Positions 1 through 4,919 of a DNA stretch of 10,881 bases are shown here, one piece after another. Origin of the DNA: Aequorivita sp. (GTDB lineage: Bacteria; Bacteroidota; Bacteroidia; Flavobacteriales; Flavobacteriaceae); contig NVXN01000001.1 of the NCBI GenBank assembly GCA_002733915.1, positions 581,938 to 592,818 of the forward strand, given 5' to 3'. Made by a program: the position numbers and the translations under genes. The first letter of the stretch is position 1. Each line of letters opens with the position of its first letter. Under the pieces are notes generated by a model that made no database searches, was not told the origin of the DNA, and was given only the letters and a program-made list of their open reading frames with translations.

Positions 1-298
1 AGCATCTTTTAAATTCTTCGGAAGTGATTTCAGCAAAAGGTTTGTTCACCAAAAAACCTGCATTATTTATTAAAACATCCACAGAATTCATCCCTTTTTG
101 AAGATATTCCGAAAGCTTTAAAATTTCAGATTCATCGGCGATGTCAAATTCCAAAGCCGTAACATTCTTCAATTTTAAATCTGAAATTGGTTTTGAATTC
201 CGGGAAAGCGCCAAAACTTTGTGTCCTGCTTTGGAAAAAAGTTTTACCATTTCAAAACCGATGCCTCGGGAAGTCCCTGTGATTATAACATTTTTCAT
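1..298 (-). CDS. Short-chain dehydrogenase/reductase (SDR), C-terminus beyond the window
   Basis: Reading from the ATG at 298 to the left edge gives 99 residues without a stop. The protein starts MKNVIITGTSRGIG, which carries the SDR dinucleotide-binding motif TGxxxGIG (residues 7-14), and has the second SDR signature NNAG at 78-81. A conserved Asp (D52, in the segment EFDIAD) sits where classical SDRs contact the adenine ring. This predicts a cytoplasmic NAD(P)H-dependent oxidoreductase with a Rossmann fold. The catalytic Ser-Tyr-Lys lies in the missing C-terminal part, so substrate and activity cannot be judged. It is on the same strand as the pdh genes and 122 bases downstream of pdhC, with a strong hairpin ending 13 bases before its start codon, so it is probably transcribed separately or by limited read-through. 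I see no good promoter for it. Family assignment is firm; specific function is unknown. Confidence 0.9.
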   Translation of the reverse strand, partial: MKNVIITGTSRGIGFEMVKLFSKAGHKVLALSRNSKPISDLKLKNVTALEFDIADESEILKLSEYLQKGMNSVDVLINNAGFLVNKPFAEITSEEFKRC

Positions 299-311
299 TT
301 CTTAAATATAA

Positions 312-347
312 ATCCCGTTATTTTCAAAAATTTGAGAATAACGGGAT
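312..347 (-). terminator. 17-bp-stem hairpin between pdhC and the SDR gene, probable pdh operon terminator
   Basis: Bases 312-328 pair with 331-347 over 17 positions. The outer 11 are perfect (ATCCCGTTATT against AATAACGGGAT), with one imperfect pair at 323/336 and a nominal loop of only 2 bases. On the minus strand the stem is followed by TTATATTT, a weak T-rich tract, which fits an intrinsic terminator for pdhA-pdhC. The imperfect pair is A-C in the minus transcript and G-U in a plus transcript. The structure ends 13 bases before the SDR start codon, so it could instead act as a leader structure for that gene. Structure is certain, role inferred. Confidence 0.6.
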
Positions 348-362
348 GTTAGTTTTCATAAG

Positions 363-411
363 CACTTCGACTGCCCTTCGTCTGCGCTCAGGACAGGCTG
401 CTCAGTGTGAC
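363..411. repeat. Flavobacterial-type intergenic repeat element (CACTTCGACTGC...GCTCAGTGTGAC)
   Basis: A 49-base element lies 9 bases past the pdhC stop. It is more GC-rich than its surroundings and internally repetitive: CTTCGACTGC (365-374) is followed 11 bases on by CTTCGTCTGC (376-385), and GCTCAG occurs at 386-391 and 400-405. From memory, intergenic elements of the type CTTCGACTGCGCTCAGTGTGAC recur widely in Bacteroidota genomes and yield spurious peptides containing LRLRSGQ, which one frame here also does. Only one copy is present in this window, so its dispersed nature cannot be shown from this sequence alone. Confidence 0.6.
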
Positions 412-420
412 ATTTCAATT

Positions 421-2106
421 TTAAACGAACATCGTCACCGGATTCTCAATATACTGTCGCAAGGTTTGCAGGAATTTTGCGCCCGTCGCGCCATCAACAG
501 TTCTGTGATCGCAGGCCAAGGTTACTGTCATCGTATTCCCAACAGTAATCTGTCCGTTTTTCACAACCGGTTTTTGAACGATTGCACCAACCGATAAAAT
601 TGCTGAGTTTGGCTGGTTGATAATGGAAGTGAATTCGGTTATTCCAAACATTCCAAGGTTGGAAACGGTAAACGTGCTACCTTCCATTTCCTGTGGTGTG
701 ATTTTTTTATTACGCGCCTTTCCGGCAAGTTCTTTTACTTGACTACCTATTTGTGAAAAGGTCATCTGGTCTGCAAATTTCAAGACAGGAACCAATAAGC
801 CTTCATCAACTGCAACGGCCACACCTATGTGAATGTGTTTAGCTATTCTCGTAGCTTCCTGAGTCCATTGGCTGTTAACCTGCGGATGTTTACGCAGCGC
901 CATAGCACAAGCCTTTATCACCATATCGTTAAAGGAAATCTTCACATCCGGATCAGCGTTTATCGCCTCGCGGGCTGCGATGGCGTGGTCCATATCCAAC
1001 TCAACGGTCAAATAATATTCCGGAGCGGTAAATTTAGATTCTGAGAGACGTTTTGCAATAGTTTTGCGCATTTGGGAATTTTTCACCTCCTCAAAACTTT
1101 CGGTTCCTACCGGAACGTACGCTTGTCCGCCACCAGCTGCAGGTTGGTAATTTTCAATATCGCTTTTAACGATACGGCCGTTCTCACCACTTCCGCGAAC
1201 TTGGCGCAAGTTGATTCCTTTCTCCTCAGCTAACTTTTTAGCTAAAGGAGAAGCAAATATTCTGCCTTCGTTTGAAAATTGTGCGGTATCAGATTTTCCT
1301 TTGCTCTCCGAAGCTTTATCGGAGGAAGATTCCTTTTTAGAATCTTTATCTGAGCTTTGTTTTTCTTCCTTTTTGTTTTCTTCAGATGACTTTTCTTCTT
1401 TCGATGAAAACTTTCCGCCTTTATTGAAATTTTCCGCAACACCAGAAACATCAGTTCCTTTTGGGCCGATGATGGCGAGCAAGGCATCCACAGAAGCAGA
1501 TTCACCTTCACCCACGCCAATTTTTAAAAGCGTTCCGGAATAGAATGACTCAAATTCCATTGTGGCTTTATCGGTTTCAATCTCGGCGAGAATATCGCCT
1601 TCTTCTATTTTATCACCTTCTTTTTTAAGCCATGTAGCAACAGTACCTTCAGTCATGGTATCGCTCAAACGCGGCATGGTTATTACCTCAACACCATCGG
1701 GCAGTTCTGAGGGAGCGGAAGAATTTTCAGTTTTTTCTTTGGAACCTTCTTCTGCAGTATCTTTACTTTCTTCTTTGTCTTTCGTAGTTTCTGATTTTTT
1801 ATCAGAAGTTTCTTTATCAGATTTTTTATCATCAGATTTTGCATCAATCAAATCTGAAATATCTTCATCCTTTTCGCCAATAATCGCCAAAAGCGAATCA
1901 ACTTTGGCCGTTTCCCCTTCTTTGATCCCGATGTGAAGCAAGGTTCCTTCATAAAAGGATTCGAACTCCATCGTGGCTTTATCGGTTTCAATTTCGGCAA
2001 GAATATCGCCTTCTTTTACGGTATCGCCCACTTTTTTAAGCCAGGTGGCTACCGTGCCTTCTTCCATGGTGTCGCTTAAACGCGGCATGTTTATTACTTC
2101 GGCCAT
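421..2106 (-). CDS. pdhC: Pyruvate dehydrogenase complex E2, dihydrolipoamide acetyltransferase, two lipoyl domains
   Basis: A 561-residue E2 core subunit that transfers the acetyl group from lipoamide to coenzyme A in the cytoplasm. Domains in order: lipoyl domain 1 (about 2-78, lipoyl lysine K43 in ETDKATMEF), a charged Lys/Asp/Glu/Ser linker (about 79-135), lipoyl domain 2 (about 139-215, K180 in the same motif), a second Ser/Lys/Glu linker (about 228-278), the peripheral subunit-binding domain (about 281-320, IFASPLAKKLAEEKGI to GRIVKSDI), a short Ala/Gly/Pro-containing hinge, and the acetyltransferase domain (about 340-561). The catalytic signature DHRTVDG is at 533-539, with His534 and Asp538. 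The ATG at 2106 gives the usual lipoyl N-terminus and lies 3 bases after the pdhA stop, so the two genes are cotranscribed and probably translationally coupled. The linkers are highly charged rather than the Ala/Pro-rich type of E. coli. The pyruvate assignment rests on adjacency to pdhA; a branched-chain or 2-oxoglutarate E2 is less likely. Confidence 0.96.
   Translation of the reverse strand: MAEVINMPRLSDTMEEGTVATWLKKVGDTVKEGDILAEIETDKATMEFESFYEGTLLHIGIKEGETAKVDSLLAIIGEKDEDISDLIDAKSDDKKSDKETSDKKSETTKDKEESKDTAEEGSKEKTENSSAPSELPDGVEVITMPRLSDTMTEGTVATWLKKEGDKIEEGDILAEIETDKATMEFESFYSGTLLKIGVGEGESASVDALLAIIGPKGTDVSGVAENFNKGGKFSSKEEKSSEENKKEEKQSSDKDSKKESSSDKASESKGKSDTAQFSNEGRIFASPLAKKLAEEKGINLRQVRGSGENGRIVKSDIENYQPAAGGGQAYVPVGTESFEEVKNSQMRKTIAKRLSESKFTAPEYYLTVELDMDHAIAAREAINADPDVKISFNDMVIKACAMALRKHPQVNSQWTQEATRIAKHIHIGVAVAVDEGLLVPVLKFADQMTFSQIGSQVKELAGKARNKKITPQEMEGSTFTVSNLGMFGITEFTSIINQPNSAILSVGAIVQKPVVKNGQITVGNTMTVTLACDHRTVDGATGAKFLQTLRQYIENPVTMFV
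1556..1604 (-). repeat. Copy 2 of a 49-base repeat within pdhC (second lipoyl domain)
   Basis: This segment matches 1967-2015 at 46 of 49 bases, offset by 411 bases (137 codons). It encodes the EIETDKATMEFES stretch around lipoyl lysine K180. The near identity, including at synonymous positions, points to a duplicated lipoyl domain kept similar by recent duplication or gene conversion. Confidence 0.85.
1967..2015 (-). repeat. Copy 1 of a 49-base repeat within pdhC (first lipoyl domain)
   Basis: Partner of 1556-1604, encoding the same motif around lipoyl lysine K43. Protein similarity between the two domains extends well beyond these 49 bases, including the shared segments MPRLSDTM and EGTVATWLKK near their N-termini. 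The linkers that follow each domain are not similar at DNA level. Confidence 0.85.
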
Positions 2107-2109
2107 TTC

Positions 2110-3108
2110 TTATAATTTATCGGATAAAAAGGGATAATCTTCCTGTTCATATACAGTATCAAACATTACGTTTTTCTCTGGATATGGTGATTCTTCTGCA
2201 AATTTTTCACATTCTTCCACCAAATCCTTTACCTTTTTATCAATTTTTTTAATTTCTGCTTCAGTTGCCCATTTATTTTCGTAAATCTGATGAAGCACAT
2301 AAGTAATCGGGTCTTCTTCTTGTTTTTTGGCAACTTCTTCTTTTGTACGGTAATGCTGGGCATCACTCATAGAGTGACCTCTATATCGATACGTACGCAA
2401 TTCCAAAAATGTAGGGCCATCGCCACGACGGGCACGTTTTATAGCTTCGTCCATTTCTTTTGCTACAACTTCGGGTTTCATTGCATCTACGGGTTTACAT
2501 GGCATTTCATAACCCATCCCAAGTTTATAAATATCGGTGTGGTTGGCGGTTCGTGCCACAGAAGTTCCCATAGCATACCCATTGTTTTCAACACAAAAAA
2601 CCACTGGAAGTTTCCAAAGCATTGCAAGGTTGAAAGTTTCGTGAAGAGAACCTTGGCGGGTTGCGCCATCGCCCATATAGGTTAGGGTTACCGCATCTCT
2701 TTCAAAATATTTATCGGCAAAGGCCAAACCTGCACCCAATGGAATTTGTCCACCTACAATACCGTGCCCTCCGTAAAAACGGTGCTCTTTGGAAAAGATA
2801 TGCATCGAGCCTCCCAAACCTTGTGAAGTTCCTGTGCCCTTTCCATATAATTCTGCCATTACCTTTTTTGGATCAACGCCCATCCCGATGGGCTGTACGT
2901 GGTTTCGATATGCGGTAATCATTCGGTCCTTGGTAAGATCCATAGCGTGCAAGGCGCCCGCCAGAACCGCTTCCTGACCGTTGTAAAGGTGTAGAAAGCC
3001 CCTTACTTTTTGATTGATATATACTTGAGCAAGTTTATCTTCAAACTTGCGCCAAAAGAGCATGTTTTCGTACCAATCCAGATACGTTTTTTTGGTGATT
3101 TTCTTCAT
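2110..3108 (-). CDS. pdhA: Pyruvate dehydrogenase E1 component, alpha subunit
   Basis: A 332-residue E1-alpha subunit, typical for the separate alpha/beta type of E1. With an E1-beta partner it binds thiamine diphosphate, decarboxylates pyruvate and acetylates the lipoyl groups of E2. The thiamine-binding motif begins GDG at 146-148 and ends NN at 175-176 (ENNGYAMGT). YRYRGHSMSDA at 240-250 is the conserved loop that carries the regulatory serines in mitochondrial E1-alpha. GGSMHIF (99-105) and GHGIVGGQIPLGAG (114-127) are further hallmarks. The ATG at 3108 yields MKKITKKTYLDWYENML, a normal family N-terminus. pdhC follows 3 bases after the stop. No E1-beta gene (pdhB) and no E3 gene are in the window, so they must lie elsewhere. 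A candidate promoter and a small hairpin sit upstream. Confidence 0.96.
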   Translation of the reverse strand: MKKITKKTYLDWYENMLFWRKFEDKLAQVYINQKVRGFLHLYNGQEAVLAGALHAMDLTKDRMITAYRNHVQPIGMGVDPKKVMAELYGKGTGTSQGLGGSMHIFSKEHRFYGGHGIVGGQIPLGAGLAFADKYFERDAVTLTYMGDGATRQGSLHETFNLAMLWKLPVVFCVENNGYAMGTSVARTANHTDIYKLGMGYEMPCKPVDAMKPEVVAKEMDEAIKRARRGDGPTFLELRTYRYRGHSMSDAQHYRTKEEVAKKQEEDPITYVLHQIYENKWATEAEIKKIDKKVKDLVEECEKFAEESPYPEKNVMFDTVYEQEDYPFLSDKL

Positions 3109-3123
3109 CTATCTGCTATAAGT

Positions 3124-3139
3124 ATTCCCACGGGGGAAT
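3124..3139 (-). promoter_or_regulatory. Small inverted repeat in the pdhA leader
   Basis: ATTCCC (3124-3129) and GGGAAT (3134-3139) form a perfect 6-bp stem with a 4-base loop, 15 bases upstream of the pdhA start codon. On the minus strand it is preceded, not followed, by a T/A-rich run, so it is not a terminator for cdd. If the promoter at 3155-3187 is real it lies in the 5' untranslated leader. It could be an operator or an RNA structure; nothing here identifies a ligand or protein. Confidence 0.35.
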
Positions 3140-3154
3140 TTTTTAAACGGATAA

Positions 3155-3187
3155 CAAAAATAGGACTTTATATGGTGAAATCACAAA
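3155..3187 (-). promoter_or_regulatory. Candidate Bacteroidota-type promoter for pdhA-pdhC
   Basis: On the minus strand TTTG (3187-3184) is followed after 21 bases by TATTTTTG (3162-3155), a full match to the Bacteroidota -7 element TAnnTTTG with the accepted TTTG -33 box. The predicted start is roughly 5-7 bases downstream, leaving a leader of about 40 bases before the pdhA ATG at 3108. It lies in the 120-base gap after cdd, the natural place for the pdh operon to become independent of porU-porV-cdd. Confidence 0.6.
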
Positions 3188-3228
3188 TTGTAATTCACAA
3201 ATAAATACTTCAGGAAAATTTCTGGAGT

Positions 3229-3711
3229 TTAAAGGTATTTTGCATCAAAGCCCAGTGGCAGTAAATCCATTACAGATGCCACTTTAATAATTGCTCCCGT
3301 TTCACCCTTAAAGTAGATTGCAATCGGGCTTTTTTGTTTTTGCTCGTATTCCGCCAGAGATTGGCGACAAGCACCACAGGGCGCAATGGCCTCCGCAACT
3401 TCATGGCTTTCGGCACGTACGGTAATTGCCAAGTCGGTAATTGTTTCATTGGGAAAATTGGCGCCCGCGTTAAATACCGCCACCCTTTCGGCACAAAGCC
3501 CGGATGGAAAAGCTGCATTTTCTTGGTTATTGCCGGTTACTATCAGGCCGGAAGAAAGCCGAAGTGCTGCTCCAACCCTAAAATGTGAATAAGGCGCATA
3601 AGCATTTTCACGTGCTTGCTGCGCCTTATTCATCAATTCTTGAATGTGTTCTGGAAGTTCTGAGAGTGTTTCAAAAACTTCCAAATTGATTTCAATTTTT
3701 TGTTTTTTCAA
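3229..3711 (-). CDS. cdd: Cytidine deaminase, probable TTG start
   Basis: A 160-residue homotetrameric-type cytidine deaminase of pyrimidine salvage, converting cytidine and deoxycytidine to uridine and deoxyuridine in the cytoplasm. Zinc ligands and the catalytic base are visible: Cys73 and Glu75 in LCAER, and Cys112 and Cys115 in PCGACRQ. YAPYSHFRVGAAL (38-50) and GNNQENAAFPSGLCAER (60-76) are family hallmarks. The open frame extends upstream to an ATG at 3948, but that would add 79 residues read out of frame through the porV coding region and unlike any cytidine deaminase. The TTG at 3711-3709 begins 4 bases after the porV stop and gives (M)KKQKIEINLE, the usual flavobacterial N-terminus and length. 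No ATG or GTG is suitably placed. The tight spacing implies cotranscription and perhaps translational coupling with porV. Confidence 0.92.
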   Translation of the reverse strand: MKKQKIEINLEVFETLSELPEHIQELMNKAQQARENAYAPYSHFRVGAALRLSSGLIVTGNNQENAAFPSGLCAERVAVFNAGANFPNETITDLAITVRAESHEVAEAIAPCGACRQSLAEYEQKQKSPIAIYFKGETGAIIKVASVMDLLPLGFDAKYL

Positions 3712-3715
3712 ATTT

Positions 3716-4885
3716 TTAATATTCGTCGTATGTATCGCCAAAGTTAAAGGTAAGTCCAAAACGAAGTGTTCCGTCCAATGGACTGTTTGCCAATTTGGAA
3801 GTAGAGAACAAATACGAAATATCAATATTGATTGCTGTGTAACGGAAACCTGCACCAATTGACGCAAATTTTCTTGAACCTTTATCATCACTTTCGTTGA
3901 AGTAACCTCCTCTAAAAGCAAAAACGTCTTGGTACCAATATTCAGCACCCAAGGCCCAAGTGAATTCTTTTAACTCTTCGCTGAAACCATCTGGAGCATC
4001 ACCGAAGGAAGAAAACATACCTCCGAAGAAACTTTCGTTATAATAACCATCTTCGCTATTTATAATTCCGTCGTCATTTGAATCGCTTGGTGTAGGAACC
4101 AATAATTTATTAACCTGTGCAGAAACACCAACTTTATTATATTCATCAAGGATAAAATCAAATCCACCACCTAAGGCAAGGTTTGTTGGCAAGTTACTTT
4201 CTGAGCCTACTTCATCATATTTTAATTTCGGACCGATGTTTGAAATATTAAAACCCATTCTCCAACGACCGTCAAAATCGTTATATGGAATTTCCTCACT
4301 TTGATAGTATCCAGCAATATCTACTGCAAATGAGTTTGCTGCAGAAGCATCCTCTATAGCAGTCTGTAATTTTAAATCTGAACGGATGTATCTACCGGCA
4401 ACGGCCATAGAAAAACGCTCGCTAAGGCGAAGTGAATAGGAAACATCGAAAAGAAGTTCGTTCGGCTTAACCAATAGCGGCTCTTCTTCCGCAGTTTGGC
4501 GCAATTCTATTTCACCATTACTGAAGTAGCGGAAACTTGCAGCAACTGCGCTACGTTCGTTCAATCGATTGTAATATGTTATGTTTCCTAAGAATATATC
4601 GTTTACCAATTTGCTTAAGTATGGTGTATAGGTAACTCCAACCCCTTGTTTTGATAAAGAGAAAGCGTATTTAGCGGGATTCCATTGTTGCGAAAATGCG
4701 TCGGCAGAGGTAGTAACACCTATATCACCCATACCCGCAGCGCGTGGGTCTGCTGCTATCAATATAAAAGGGACTCCTGTAGTTATAACGCGATTCTCGA
4801 TACCAGTATTGTCGTTGCCTGGTTCTTGCGCCATACCCTTAAAAGCAACGAAACTTAATAAAATTGGAATAATTAATTTCTTCAT
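3716..4885 (-). CDS. porV: Type IX secretion outer-membrane protein PorV (LptO family)
   Basis: A 389-residue beta-barrel protein of the type IX secretion system. In the family, PorV forms a FadL-like outer-membrane barrel that accepts substrates by their C-terminal domain as they leave the SprA translocon and brings them to the PorU-containing attachment complex. A signal peptide spans residues 1-20 (MKKLIIPILLSFVAFKGMAQ). The conserved N-terminal block GVPFILIAADPRAAGMGDIG (37-56) identifies PorV, followed by NPAK and alternating-polarity strands to the C-terminus (DGTLRFGLTFNFG, 371-383). An extracellular-loop candidate carries a calcium-site-like DSNDDGIINSED at 268-279. It starts 34 bases after the porU stop and ends 4 bases before cdd, so it lies mid-operon. 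A TATATTTG at 4902-4909 could provide extra internal transcription. Paralogous PorP/PorQ-type proteins are alternatives, but synteny with porU favours PorV. Confidence 0.95.
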   Translation of the reverse strand: MKKLIIPILLSFVAFKGMAQEPGNDNTGIENRVITTGVPFILIAADPRAAGMGDIGVTTSADAFSQQWNPAKYAFSLSKQGVGVTYTPYLSKLVNDIFLGNITYYNRLNERSAVAASFRYFSNGEIELRQTAEEEPLLVKPNELLFDVSYSLRLSERFSMAVAGRYIRSDLKLQTAIEDASAANSFAVDIAGYYQSEEIPYNDFDGRWRMGFNISNIGPKLKYDEVGSESNLPTNLALGGGFDFILDEYNKVGVSAQVNKLLVPTPSDSNDDGIINSEDGYYNESFFGGMFSSFGDAPDGFSEELKEFTWALGAEYWYQDVFAFRGGYFNESDDKGSRKFASIGAGFRYTAINIDISYLFSTSKLANSPLDGTLRFGLTFNFGDTYDEY

Positions 4886-4901
4886 ATTAGTTAATTTTGG
4901 A

Positions 4902-4909
4902 CAAATATA
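4902..4909 (-). promoter_or_regulatory. TATATTTG -7-like element upstream of porV
   Basis: On the minus strand TATATTTG (4909-4902) fully matches TAnnTTTG and lies 16 bases before the porV start codon in the 34-base porU-porV gap. No TTG -33 box is seen at the expected 17-23 base distance upstream. In such AT-rich sequence a chance match is quite possible. Confidence 0.25.
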
Positions 4910-4919
4910 ATTTTAATTT

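Noticed and set aside
346..597. Plus-strand open frame with the peptide STALRLRSGQ
   Set aside because: It comes from the intergenic repeat at 363-411 and then runs antisense through the pdhC 3' end; no family resemblance.
1211..1936. Two Ser/Phe-rich plus-strand open frames opposite the pdhC linkers
   Set aside because: They are the antisense reading of the low-complexity Lys/Glu/Ser linkers of E2; nothing indicates translation.
3712..3948. Upstream extension of cdd to an ATG at 3948
   Set aside because: It reads porV DNA in another frame, resembles no deaminase N-terminus, and the TTG at 3711 gives the family's normal length.
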